NCBI GenBank assembly: GCA_021772615.1 | Contig: JAJFLQ010000065.1 | Span: 1 to 64,000, forward strand | DNA: 64,000 bases | Direction of reading: 5' to 3' | DNA from: Verrucomicrobiota bacterium | Lineage (GTDB): Bacteria > Verrucomicrobiota > Lentisphaeria > JABSQK01 > JAJFLO01 | In this document: positions 54,188-62,887 of the stretch, piece after piece | How positions within the stretch are numbered: the stretch's first letter is position 1 | How the letters are laid out: each line of letters opens with the position of its first letter | Made by a program: the position numbers and the translations under genes | Notes under the pieces: model-generated | Told to the model about the DNA's origin: nothing | Databases searched by the model: none | What the model saw: only the letters and a program-made list of their open reading frames with translations

Positions 54188-56296
54188 ATGTTGTGCCATC
54201 GCCCTACCACCTTTGCTGCAACTGCGGTATCGCTGTGTTTCAGTGCTGTCGTAGCCTGCGGCCAGTTGAACGACGTCACGCAAACCCCGAACACCGAAAA
54301 TGCCGGCATACAGAAGTCGCTGGAGGACGAAGTCGGTACATCGCAGGGCGATGCGTTCCAGCCAGACTCGTCGACGTACATTATCAAACGTGACCCGTTT
54401 CGGTCGATCCGCCGCGGCCGTCAGATTTTTCAACGTAAATTTACAGTGGAACAAGGTCTTGGACCACGTACCAATGACGGCGTCGGCGACCTCGATCACG
54501 ACGGTTCTCTCGCCGCCGGATTGGCTGACAGCTGTGCGTTGTGCCATGGTCGGCCGCGCGGTTCCGCCGGATTCGGGGGCAATGTGTTTACGCGTCCCGA
54601 TAGCCGGGATGCACCGCACCTCTTCGGGCTGGGGCTACAGGAAATGCTGGCCGATGAAATGACTACGGCACTGCGTGCCATTCGTGATGCGGCTATTGCC
54701 GACGCCACAGGCGCGGTCGTCGTCGACGTAGAATGTGGTGAGAACGGCGTCATTCTCGACATATTTCGCGGCCGCTTTTCGCGTATACCGGAACTGGATG
54801 GCCGGGAAGCGGATGAAACCCGGATCGTCGATGGATTTCAATTTCGCGATGACCGGCAGGGGCGAAACGTCAGGCGCGGGAGGAATGATGTTGCACTGCG
54901 ATATAGTGCCTGGCTTCGTATCGATGATGCCGGCGAATACACCTTTCGGGTAGCTGGACGCCGCGCGTTTCAACTGGCGATCGACGACACCATCGTCGTC
55001 GACAGCGCGTCTCAGGACCGTGACGACCGCGGCAGTGCCCGGGGTAAGCGGTCCCGCCGTGTCGAAGAAACCGGTGTCGTGGCCCTTGATGCCGGCATGC
55101 ATCACATCGTCTTTGTCTCCCTTAATTCCGGACCGCAGGACCACGTTTCCGTCGGCTTCGCCGCCGAGAATGCATCGTTTCGGTCGATTCCCGAGTCGGC
55201 GCTTTTTACGGATTGCACGTTTGACGACCGTGACGAGAATGGATCTGTCACCCGCGGCCTGATCGCAAACGGCGTGAATTTTGGAACGATCACGGCTCAC
55301 CCGGACGGAACCGTATCGACTGCCGACGTCGAGGGCGTGAACGAGGATTTGCGCATCCGCCCGTTTTTCGCCGAAGGCAGTACGATTTCTATCCGGGAAT
55401 TCGTTGTCGGCGCCTTCAACGCGGAAATGGGCCTCGAGGCTCCGGACCCGATGCTCACTGCAGCCGCGTCGGGCGGCAGCGTGGTTACGCCGTCGGGCAT
55501 GGTGCTGGATGGCGGGCGCGACGCCATCGAGCCGCCGCCGGTTTCCTTGCCGAACGAAGACAGTGACGGGGACGGTGTGGTCAACGAAATCGATCCCGCG
55601 ATTGTGGATCACATGGAGTTCTACCTGCTGAACTACTTCAAACCCGGCACGTACGAGATGACCCGCAGCGCGAAACTGGGGCAACAGCGCATGGAGCAAT
55701 TCGCCTGTACCACTTGCCACGTGCCCACGATGACCATAAAAAACGATCGTCGCGTCGCGGATGTTGAGACCGTATTTGATCCTGAAAACGGCATTTTCAA
55801 CGGCCTTTTCGCCACTGCAGAGGCGCGTTTTGTTGAGGTCGATGACACCGGCGGCACGCATCCGTCGTTAAAAGAGCCGGGTATGGGGGAGTTTGTGGTT
55901 GAACGCATCTACACGGACTTCAAACGTCACGATCTCGGCCCGGCATTCTGGGAGCGGAACTTTGACGGCACGCTTACCAAAGCATTCGTCACCGAGCCGT
56001 TGTGGGGTGTGGGCAGTACGCCGCCGTACGGGCATGACGGCCGCAGCATTAATTTGCGTGAGGTTATCATCCGACACGGTGGCGAAGCCCAGGCATCTAC
56101 GGACGCCTTTCTCGATGCGCCGGCGGAACATCAGGAACAACTCATCGCGTATCTCGAGTCGCTGGTTTTGTTTCCGCCGGACGATACCGCGTCGAACCTG
56201 AATCCGGGCGACGAAACGCACCCGGATTTTCCCCAGCGCGGCCACGGCAGCATCAACTTATCGGTGTTATTCAACGATCCCGCTGATCTCGAATAA
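54188..56296 (+). CDS. di-haem c-type oxidoreductase with inserted PA14-like domain
   Basis: The 702-residue protein is preceded by AAAGGAG. The signal sequence ends near VVAC24, a possible lipobox. Haem 1 is CALCH (116-120) within AGLADSCALCHGRPRG, and haem 2 is CTTCH (507-511). TEPLWGVGSTPPYGHDGRS near the C-terminus is the hallmark of the DHOR/MauG-like di-haem family. Between the two halves, about 195-340 (SAWLRIDDAGEYTFRVAGRR; HHIVFVSLNSG) looks like a PA14 carbohydrate-binding sandwich. A calcium-like DEDSDGDGVVNEIDP stretch precedes haem 2. The substrate is unknown; surface location and glycan contact are inferred. Confidence 0.85.
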   Translation: MLCHRPTTFAATAVSLCFSAVVACGQLNDVTQTPNTENAGIQKSLEDEVGTSQGDAFQPDSSTYIIKRDPFRSIRRGRQIFQRKFTVEQGLGPRTNDGVGDLDHDGSLAAGLADSCALCHGRPRGSAGFGGNVFTRPDSRDAPHLFGLGLQEMLADEMTTALRAIRDAAIADATGAVVVDVECGENGVILDIFRGRFSRIPELDGREADETRIVDGFQFRDDRQGRNVRRGRNDVALRYSAWLRIDDAGEYTFRVAGRRAFQLAIDDTIVVDSASQDRDDRGSARGKRSRRVEETGVVALDAGMHHIVFVSLNSGPQDHVSVGFAAENASFRSIPESALFTDCTFDDRDENGSVTRGLIANGVNFGTITAHPDGTVSTADVEGVNEDLRIRPFFAEGSTISIREFVVGAFNAEMGLEAPDPMLTAAASGGSVVTPSGMVLDGGRDAIEPPPVSLPNEDSDGDGVVNEIDPAIVDHMEFYLLNYFKPGTYEMTRSAKLGQQRMEQFACTTCHVPTMTIKNDRRVADVETVFDPENGIFNGLFATAEARFVEVDDTGGTHPSLKEPGMGEFVVERIYTDFKRHDLGPAFWERNFDGTLTKAFVTEPLWGVGSTPPYGHDGRSINLREVIIRHGGEAQASTDAFLDAPAEHQEQLIAYLESLVLFPPDDTASNLNPGDETHPDFPQRGHGSINLSVLFNDPADLE

Positions 56297-56319
56297 GGCG
56301 AAAACATTCAACTCTCGCT

Positions 56320-56763
56320 TTATTCTGCGGCGCTTTCCTTCGCTACGGGTTCCTCCGGACGGGCCGGGGACGGTTTCGCCGTGATGTTTCGTGCGCGAAT
56401 CTCGGCGGTAAATTCCTCGAGTATCTCAAGCACCTGCTCCGGTGTAAACGGCTTCGATAGATAGCGATCGGCGCCCAGGGCCTTGGCCAACTCCAGGGTA
56501 TACTCCATTTCGAACACGCCGCCACCTGAAATCGCCAGCGTTTTCGTCGCCGGAAATTCTTCGCGCAACTCGTCGATTACATCCAGCCCGGCTTTACCGG
56601 GCATAAAGATATCGGTAATCACGATGTCGAACGGCTTCTGGTGAAAAATTTGCATACCGGTCCAGCCGTCGTGCGCCTCGGCGACGTCGTAGCCATGGTG
56701 TTCCAGAGCTACCCGGAGGAACAGGCAAATGCTCTTATCGTCTTCAATCAGCAATACGCGCAT
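56320..56763 (-). CDS. single-domain response regulator
   Basis: The 147-residue protein with ATG 56763 opens MRVLLIEDDKSICLFL (acidic pocket), then VITDIFMPGKAG with the phospho-acceptor Asp, TLAISGG (Thr/Ser switch) and YLSKPFTPEQ (Lys). It is a CheY-like receiver with a short, disordered Ala/Pro/Glu tail and no output domain. No histidine kinase lies nearby. The frame continues upstream to 56994 without similarity. Confidence 0.9.
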   Translation of the reverse strand: MRVLLIEDDKSICLFLRVALEHHGYDVAEAHDGWTGMQIFHQKPFDIVITDIFMPGKAGLDVIDELREEFPATKTLAISGGGVFEMEYTLELAKALGADRYLSKPFTPEQVLEILEEFTAEIRARNITAKPSPARPEEPVAKESAAE

Positions 56764-57170
56764 CTTTGCTCGTCTCAATTCGTGAAAGAATGCCCTCGAT
56801 TTCTCGTATTTTTCGCTACGATCCCGACACTCCGGCGGGCAGCTAGCCTGCCAATATTCATGTCCCGTGTGCGTGTTCAACTCCAACCAGGATAAATTAT
56901 GCGATTCTGATTCTTCATTGATAGTGGAATCGCCCGCTGAGTGTGGACCGACAATGTAATGTCGTCGCATCGTCGGAGTTCTCGCGCGATTCAAGATGCT
57001 CGTGACCGGTGTAACGTAGACGCCGTCTACTGAGATTGGTTCAGAAAAAGAGTCCGCTCGCTACCTGGCATAAATATTGACTGTAACACTGGCGGCGCCG
57101 GAACGAGGCGGTAGATTGTCGACTCCGATTTTTTCGAATCTTCTTAACCTCTAGAACAAAGCAGCCTGTC
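56764..57170. other. divergent intergenic region
   Basis: These 407 bp separate the response regulator from the DUF1015 gene. No gene, repeat or firm promoter was recognised. Confidence 0.4.
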
Positions 57171-58403
57171 ATGATTTCTATCGCCCCGTTTCGGGCCTTG
57201 ATGCCCACCCAGAAGACCGCCCGCCGCGTCGCCGCGTTGCCCTATGACGTGGTCGATCGCGACGAAGCCCTGAAGCTTGCGGAGAACAATCCTCTCAGTT
57301 TTCTGCGTGTATCACGCGCGGAAATCGCGTTGCCCTCAGACGTCGATCCGTATTCGGACGCGGTCTACGACCAGGCGGCGGCGAACTTCGAACGGCTTCG
57401 ACGTGAGGCGCCGCTCGCATGCGACGATGACGCCAATATATATGTGTACTCGCTTGTGCGTGAAGGCCGACGCCAAACCGGACTGGTTGCGGCCGTTGCT
57501 GTTGACGACTACGACAATGACCGTATCAAGAAACATGAACTGACACGACAGAAAAAAGAAGACGATCGCACCCGTCACACTATGGCTTTGCGTGCGCACA
57601 CCGGCCCGATATTTCTGACGTATAAAGCTGTGGCAGCCGTCGATTCGCTGGTCGAAAAGACAATGGCTGGTGTTCCGCTGATCGATGTGACCTTCGAAGA
57701 CGGCGTGGCACATCAGGTCTGGCGTGTGTCCCCGCCGGATTGCGACGCAATCACCACCTTGTTCGCCGGCGTCCCGGCACTCTACGTGGCCGACGGCCAC
57801 CATCGCGCCAAAAGCGCAAGCCGGACGCGCGCAGCCTGCCGTGACGAAAATCCCGTACATACCGGCGACGAGGCCTACAACCGCTTCCTCGGCGTGATGT
57901 TTCCCGCGCCGCAACTCGAGATCCTGCCGTACAACCGCATTGTGCGCGAGCGCAATGGCTTGTCGCCAGACGCATTTATGAGCCGCGTGCGCGCTGCATT
58001 CGATATCGGCATTGCGACCGATCCGGCGCGTCCTGCGAAGGGCGCATTCTCTATGTACCATGGCAACACGTGGCACGAACTGCGTCCAAAGTCGGCTGCC
58101 GGCGCAAACGCCTCCATTGTTGCCCGGCTTGACGTTAGTGTCTTGCAGGAGCACCTGCTGCGGCCAATCCTCGGCATCGTCGACCAGCGCACCGATCCCC
58201 GGATTGATTTCGTCGGCGGCATCCACGGGACATCACGGCTTGAGTCACTGGTTCAACGTGGTGACGCCGTCGTCGCGTTTGCGATGCATCCGGTGACGAT
58301 CGACGAACTGATGGCCGTGTCCGACGCCGGGATGATCATGCCTCCGAAGTCCACCTGGTTCGAGCCCAAACTCCGCGACGGCCTCTTCGGATACTGTTTC
58401 TGA
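57171..58403 (+). CDS. DUF1015 family protein
   Basis: The 410-residue protein matches DUF1015 along its length: AALPYDVVDRDEALKLAENN, PLSFLRVSRAE, GLVAAVAVDDYDNDRIKKHE, LTRQKKEDDRTRHT, ALYVADGHHRAKSA and MFPAPQLEILPYNRIV. Conserved His/Asp/Lys clusters suggest an enzyme; the function is not firmly established. It is a single gene. Confidence 0.9.
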   Translation: MISIAPFRALMPTQKTARRVAALPYDVVDRDEALKLAENNPLSFLRVSRAEIALPSDVDPYSDAVYDQAAANFERLRREAPLACDDDANIYVYSLVREGRRQTGLVAAVAVDDYDNDRIKKHELTRQKKEDDRTRHTMALRAHTGPIFLTYKAVAAVDSLVEKTMAGVPLIDVTFEDGVAHQVWRVSPPDCDAITTLFAGVPALYVADGHHRAKSASRTRAACRDENPVHTGDEAYNRFLGVMFPAPQLEILPYNRIVRERNGLSPDAFMSRVRAAFDIGIATDPARPAKGAFSMYHGNTWHELRPKSAAGANASIVARLDVSVLQEHLLRPILGIVDQRTDPRIDFVGGIHGTSRLESLVQRGDAVVAFAMHPVTIDELMAVSDAGMIMPPKSTWFEPKLRDGLFGYCF

Positions 58404-58694
58404 GGCAAATACTCTTCGGGAGCGCGACAGCACCGCAGTGTCGTTGAGTTGTTGGAGTCTCGAAGGAACAGGGAACCGAGAATGGACGCGAATAATAATC
58501 TGGACGCGAATGGCAAGTAACATAGGTCATGTGACGCTTCACAAAACCTATACTACTACCCCGGGCCAACGGTTGGGGCATTGTGAACGCGAGGTGTCGG
58601 TGCCGGCGCTGCGCACCAGAGAATTTCGGGGCCGAAAGCGCGGGCGGTGGAACACATGGTGCTGCGACGGAATCTCGCGCGGCGATAGTGATGA
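58404..58694. repeat. intergenic with dispersed GGACGCGAAT element
   Basis: AGGGAACCGAGAATGGACGC (58469-58488) and CTGGACGCGAATGGCAAG (58500-58517) match the element seen near 53081-53140. No gene is seen in the 291 bp between the convergent DUF1015 and AmrS genes. Confidence 0.7.
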
Positions 58695-59780
58695 TCAGCG
58701 CCGGGGTGCGAACGCGACGGGCCGGCGTTTTGCGCCCCATTGCCCCGGAGGGCCTTCGAAACACCCGGGCAGCGGAGCGTCGCAGACGGTACAGCGCCCG
58801 TCGTCCGTGAGATTCCATTCGCCAAGCACGTACCAGTCACGTTCGATGAGCCGCGCGCCGCACCCTGCGCACCATGTGCTGCCGCCGGCGGAGTCGTGAA
58901 CATTGCCGGTGTAGGCATAGTGTACGCCGGTTTCCAATGCGATCTTGCGCGCCCGCGTCAATGTCGCGGCAGGCGTTCGGGGCACGTCTTTCATCTTGAA
59001 GTCCGGATGGAACGCGGTGAAGTGAAGCGGTATGTCAGGTCCGAGGTGTTCAACGATCCATTGGCACATGGCGTGTAACTCCTCGTCTGAATCGTTCTTT
59101 CCGGGAATAAGCAGTGTGGTGAGTTCGAACCAGACATCGGTCTCCGTTTTGAGATAAACCAGGGTGTCCAGCACCGCATCGAGCCGTGCGACACAGATTT
59201 TCTGGTAGAATGTGTCCGAAAACGCCTTGAGATCGACGTTGGCGGCATCCATGTGTGCATAGAACTCCCGCCGCGGCTCAGGACACATGTAGCCCGCGGT
59301 GACCGCAACCGTACGAATCCCGACAGCATGGCAGGCCTGCGCGATGTCGATGGCGTATTCGAAGAAGATCACCGGATCATTGTACGTGAACGCGACGCTG
59401 GAACACCCCAGCTCGCAGGCGCGAGCAGCGATGGCTTCGGGCGATGCCGAATCCATCAATGTATCCATTTCGCGCGATTTGCTCATGTCCCAATTCTGGC
59501 AGAACCGACAGCCGAGGTTGCAGCCGGCGGTGCCAAATGAAAGTATTGGCGTGCCTGGCAGGTAATGGTTGAGCGGTTTTTTCTCGATGGGGTCAACGCA
59601 GAATCCGCTGGACCGACCGTACGTGGTGAGTACCATGCCATTGTCCTGGCGCATACGTACAAAACACATGCCGCGCTGGCCCTCGTTTAGCTTGCAGAAA
59701 CGCGGACAGACATCGCACTGGACACGGCCGTTGGGCAACATGTGCCAATGCTTTACGGGTACTACCGTGGTGTTCATCAT
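58695..59780 (-). CDS. amrS: AmmeMemoRadiSam-system radical SAM enzyme (AmrS)
   Basis: The 361-residue protein has an N-terminal Cys cluster (CDVCPRFCKLNEGQRGMC), then the radical-SAM motif GCNLGCRFCQNWDMSKSRE with C-x3-C-x2-C. FTYNDPVIFFEYAID and YMCPEPRREFYAHMDAANVD are AmrS signatures. A C-terminal Cys set (WCAGCGARLI, CTVCDAPLPGC) probably binds zinc. The other two members (AMMECR1 and Memo) are not in this window. The substrate of the system is unknown. Confidence 0.92.
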   Translation of the reverse strand: MMNTTVVPVKHWHMLPNGRVQCDVCPRFCKLNEGQRGMCFVRMRQDNGMVLTTYGRSSGFCVDPIEKKPLNHYLPGTPILSFGTAGCNLGCRFCQNWDMSKSREMDTLMDSASPEAIAARACELGCSSVAFTYNDPVIFFEYAIDIAQACHAVGIRTVAVTAGYMCPEPRREFYAHMDAANVDLKAFSDTFYQKICVARLDAVLDTLVYLKTETDVWFELTTLLIPGKNDSDEELHAMCQWIVEHLGPDIPLHFTAFHPDFKMKDVPRTPAATLTRARKIALETGVHYAYTGNVHDSAGGSTWCAGCGARLIERDWYVLGEWNLTDDGRCTVCDAPLPGCFEGPPGQWGAKRRPVAFAPRR

Positions 59781-60309
59781 CGGTCCTGTTGTACCGTAGG
59801 CAATGTATTTTTACGCAGGCGCGGAAAGCATTTCCCGGGCAGACTACCTGGATGGTTCACACATCCAAGGTCGCTGAGCCAGGATCTTTGCCGCCAGAAA
59901 TGAAATGTGAAACGCGTAAGTTCGCACTTTAGTGTGGGTTCCACGTCACGCCGAGCAAGACGCGTGATATAGCGCAAGCACGCTGAAGCGCGAACGCCAA
60001 CAAAAAGCGCAAGCACATCTAAAGCAGTGAACGCCAACAAAAAGCGCAAACCGCGTGAATGGTCACTGCGTGCCGAGCGAAGATCAACTACAATACGGCG
60101 CGCGCCGGAACCGCAGATTATTATACTGTCGAGTCACTGTGAATTACAATTTCGCGGCGGCTGAGATAGACGATTCACAACAATCCGGTATCGTTGTTGG
60201 ATAATTCACGGTGTCGGTTATCGTACAAAAGCTCGGCTTACGCGGATCCGATTCGATCGCGCGATCCGCGGAGCCGAATATGGGCAACAACCGAATGTAA
60301 TGAATCCCC
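59781..60309. repeat. intergenic region with family 2 repeats and a palindrome
   Basis: GTAAGTTCGCACTTTAGTGT (59917-59936) continues GGGTTCCACGT as in the 42.7 and 44.4 kb copies; AGCGCAAGCACGCTGAAGCG follows near 59976, and degenerate AAAAAGCGCAAGC copies near 60003 and 60042. A palindrome at 60233-60277 (TCGGCT...GCGGATC / GATCCGC...AGCCGA) lies about 33 bp before the PLD gene. No gene or flavin riboswitch was recognised. Confidence 0.7.
60233..60277. promoter_or_regulatory. palindrome upstream of PLD-rib operon
   Basis: TCGGCT and GCGGATC (60233-60248) are mirrored by GATCCGC and AGCCGA (60263-60277) around a 14-bp loop. With no T run it is not an intrinsic terminator. It could be an operator or an RNA hairpin in the operon leader. 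Confidence 0.4.
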
Positions 60310-60861
60310 ATGGGTTTTTACACAAGATTTTTACCTCGATTTCATGTGATCGTATGCGCTGCGCTCATGGTTGCAGCGCCGGTGCAGCCGTGTACCGCGC
60401 AATCGACTGCGGCGGTGACCGCATCGTTCAACAGAGATTGTGAGAAACTGCTGATCGACGCGCTCCAGGCTGCCCGGCGCGAGATCTTCGTCGCCGTGTA
60501 TTCATTTTCCCGCGTGTCGATCGCCGATGCGTTGATCGAAAAACATCGGGCCGGTATCGACGTAAGGGTCAAGGCAGACCGCGGCCAGGCCCGTACGAAG
60601 TGGGGACGGCCGATAATGAAGGCACTCAAGGCTGCAGATGTGCCGGTTGAGTTTATCGGTGTGCCGAGGCCGGGCCATATGCACCATAAATTCGTCGTCA
60701 TCGACAATCAGATCGTCATAACCGGCAGTTATAATTTTACCAACCTCGCATCTACCGGCAGTTGGGAGAATCTTGTACGTATAGACGATCATAAAGTGGC
60801 CGATCAGTTTCGTAGCGAATGGCTGGCGGTCGAAACGCGTAGCGAAAGTGACACACCATGA
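60310..60861 (+). CDS. secreted phospholipase-D-like (Nuc-type) protein
   Basis: The 183-residue protein has a signal peptide (FHVIVCAALMVAAPVQPCTA) and one HKD motif, HMHHKFVVIDNQIVITGSYN, followed by FTN, typical of the Nuc/MitoPLD group that dimerises to form the active site. Such enzymes cleave DNA/RNA or cardiolipin; which one applies here cannot be told. The gene overlaps ribD by 4 bp (ATGA), so it is the first gene of the riboflavin operon. Confidence 0.87.
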   Translation: MGFYTRFLPRFHVIVCAALMVAAPVQPCTAQSTAAVTASFNRDCEKLLIDALQAARREIFVAVYSFSRVSIADALIEKHRAGIDVRVKADRGQARTKWGRPIMKALKAADVPVEFIGVPRPGHMHHKFVVIDNQIVITGSYNFTNLASTGSWENLVRIDDHKVADQFRSEWLAVETRSESDTP

Positions 60862-61907
60862 AACCGGGAGCGCGCGACAAATTCTGGATGCGTAAAGCGA
60901 TCAAGACAGCGCGGGGCGGCTGGGGTACGACATCGCCGAATCCCGTGGTCGGCGCCGTTGTCGTAAAGAACGGCAGGGAAGTCGGACGCGGCTACCATCA
61001 CCGCGCCGGCGATCCCCATGCAGAGGTACATGCCCTCGCTGCGGCCGGCAAGAAATGCCGTCGCGCCACCCTGTACGTCACGCTCGAGCCCTGCAGCACG
61101 GCGGGTCGTACGCCACCGTGCGTTGCCGCCATCGTCGAAGCCGGTATTAAACGTGTCGTGATCGGCAATATCGACCCGAACCCGCTCCATGCCGGACGTG
61201 GCGTGCGGCAGCTTCGCGATCGCGGCATTGACGTCATGGTCGGCGTGTGTACTCGTCGGGCGCAGCGCCTGAACGAGGCTTTTTACTGCTGGATCCGGCA
61301 CCACAGGCCGTATGTGATTCTGAAAATGGCGATCACGGTCGATGGCCGGATCGCAACGGCAAGTGGACAGTCAAAGTGGATATCGGGGCCGGCATCACGA
61401 AAACGCGTACAGCATCTGCGGCAATGGGCGGACGCCATCCTCGTAGGCGGTGAAACCATCCGCCGCGACAACTCCCAATTACTTGTGCGCACACCGCGCG
61501 ATTGGGCGCACCAGCCGATCAGGATTGTTGTAAGTCGAAGCAAAAAGCTCGGCGTCAGTCCAAATGTACTCAGTGATGACCGCGCGGAAACACAGGTTGT
61601 CACCTTTGAATCGTCGGACGAGTGGCAGGATTACCTGCTGCGGCTTGGCGAACAGCGCGTAACTGCGCTGCTGGTCGAAGGCGGTGGAGAGATCGCAGCA
61701 GAACTCCTGAACGCCGGCCTCATTGATAAGCTCGTATTGTTCATGGCTCCGAAAATAATGGGCGGCGGCAACAGTCGCCCCTGTTTCGCGGGCCCCGATC
61801 CGGAGACACTGGCGGACATTCACGGTATCCGCGATATGCAGGTCGTCCGATGCGGTGAAGACTTTATGATCACGGGATACTTGACTGATGTTCACCGGTT
61901 GTATTGA
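60858..61907 (+). CDS. ribD: riboflavin deaminase/reductase RibD
   Basis: The 349-residue bifunctional enzyme has an N-terminal cytidine-deaminase-like domain (1-145): TSPNPVVGAVVV, DPHAEVHAL (zinc His and catalytic Glu) and EPCSTAGRTPPC (zinc Cys). The C-terminal reductase domain (about 150-345) has PYVILKMAITVDGRIA, SDAILVG-like ADAILVGGETIRRDNSQL and VEGGGEIAAELLNAGL. It converts the GTP cyclohydrolase II product to the ribitylamino uracil precursor. Overlaps: 4 bp with the PLD gene and 20 bp with ribE. Confidence 0.95.
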   Translation: MKPGARDKFWMRKAIKTARGGWGTTSPNPVVGAVVVKNGREVGRGYHHRAGDPHAEVHALAAAGKKCRRATLYVTLEPCSTAGRTPPCVAAIVEAGIKRVVIGNIDPNPLHAGRGVRQLRDRGIDVMVGVCTRRAQRLNEAFYCWIRHHRPYVILKMAITVDGRIATASGQSKWISGPASRKRVQHLRQWADAILVGGETIRRDNSQLLVRTPRDWAHQPIRIVVSRSKKLGVSPNVLSDDRAETQVVTFESSDEWQDYLLRLGEQRVTALLVEGGGEIAAELLNAGLIDKLVLFMAPKIMGGGNSRPCFAGPDPETLADIHGIRDMQVVRCGEDFMITGYLTDVHRLY

Positions 61908-62493
61908 GGCCGTCGCGCACGTCGTGCAGCACGACGTTTCCGAGGAATCAACAACATTGATTCTGCGATCTGACCTGGCCGAGGCCGTTTCTCCCGGTGA
62001 CAGAATCGCTGTGAACGGCGTATGCCTCACGGTACAAACATGCACAACCGGAAACCGCCAGTTGACATTTCATCTGCTCCACGAAACCGCGACCCGCACA
62101 AATTTGAGCGACCTGGCGCCCGGAAGGGCCGTCAATCTCGAACGTGCCGTCTGCGTGGGCGACCGGCTGGACGGGCATATGGTTTCCGGTCATATTGACT
62201 GCACCAGTCCCATCACGGCGATCAAACCGCGAGGAGCGGACACGGTCGTCACCGTCATGCTGCCTGACGACGTCGCCGGCCTGGTCGTAGAGAAAGGCAG
62301 TATCGCAATCGACGGCATTTCATTAACCATTGCCGAACTGGCGCCGGCGACATTCAGCGTACACATCATACCGTACACGCGGGACCATACCACTATCGGC
62401 ACGGCGCGGCCAGGGCGCCATGTGAATCTGGAATTCGACATGGTCGGAAAATACATTCAACGGCAACAGGAGATGTATCGCCGGTCGCCATGA
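61888..62493 (+). CDS. ribE: riboflavin synthase alpha subunit
   Basis: The 201-residue protein contains the two lumazine-binding repeats: MFTGCIEAVAHV with VNGVCLTVQTC, and MVSGHIDCTSPI with IAIDGISLTIAEL. It dismutates two dimethyl-ribityllumazines to riboflavin. ATG 61888 lies inside the end of ribD. The remaining genes, ribA/B and ribH, are not in the window. Confidence 0.95.
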   Translation: MFTGCIEAVAHVVQHDVSEESTTLILRSDLAEAVSPGDRIAVNGVCLTVQTCTTGNRQLTFHLLHETATRTNLSDLAPGRAVNLERAVCVGDRLDGHMVSGHIDCTSPITAIKPRGADTVVTVMLPDDVAGLVVEKGSIAIDGISLTIAELAPATFSVHIIPYTRDHTTIGTARPGRHVNLEFDMVGKYIQRQQEMYRRSP

Positions 62494-62846
62494 TCAAAAA
62501 ATACGGATTCAGAAAATATGTCGTCCTGCCGACGTGCCTGCTGCTGCTGAATGCGCTGGAAGAGGTGATCATTTACAAGTCCGAAATGGTTGAAGATCCC
62601 TACCTGCGCACGGCCGTGATCCTCGGATTGTTTATAGCCGGGTTCAGCATGGTCGCCTTCGTCATCTCGCCATTGATCGCGAAATGGCTCGAAGGCGTTT
62701 ACCTTGCCAGCCGTAAAACCGCCGGCGGTATTGGCACAACGGTACTGATGCTTGGTGTGATCGCAGGGCTTTTCGTGTTATACTACGTCATTTACATTCT
62801 CGGGGTAGAGGCGATCGTACCCGACGCTTTCGAAAACCCGACGTAG
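62490..62846 (+). CDS. small membrane protein of unknown family
   Basis: The 118-residue protein has three likely helices: VVLPTCLLLLNALEEVIIY, AVILGLFIAGFSMVAFVISP and TVLMLGVIAGLFVLYYVIYI. ATG 62490 overlaps the ribE stop (ATGA), so it is translated with the riboflavin genes. I do not recognise the family. A flavin transport or membrane role is only guessed from position. Confidence 0.7.
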   Translation: MIKKYGFRKYVVLPTCLLLLNALEEVIIYKSEMVEDPYLRTAVILGLFIAGFSMVAFVISPLIAKWLEGVYLASRKTAGGIGTTVLMLGVIAGLFVLYYVIYILGVEAIVPDAFENPT

Positions 62847-62887
62847 CGCGCGATAGAAAAAAAGGCAATTCCACGAGGCCACAACGT

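Noticed and set aside
59781..60309. FMN riboswitch upstream of ribD
   Set aside because: The conserved RFN sequence blocks (such as AGGGTGAA) are not present.
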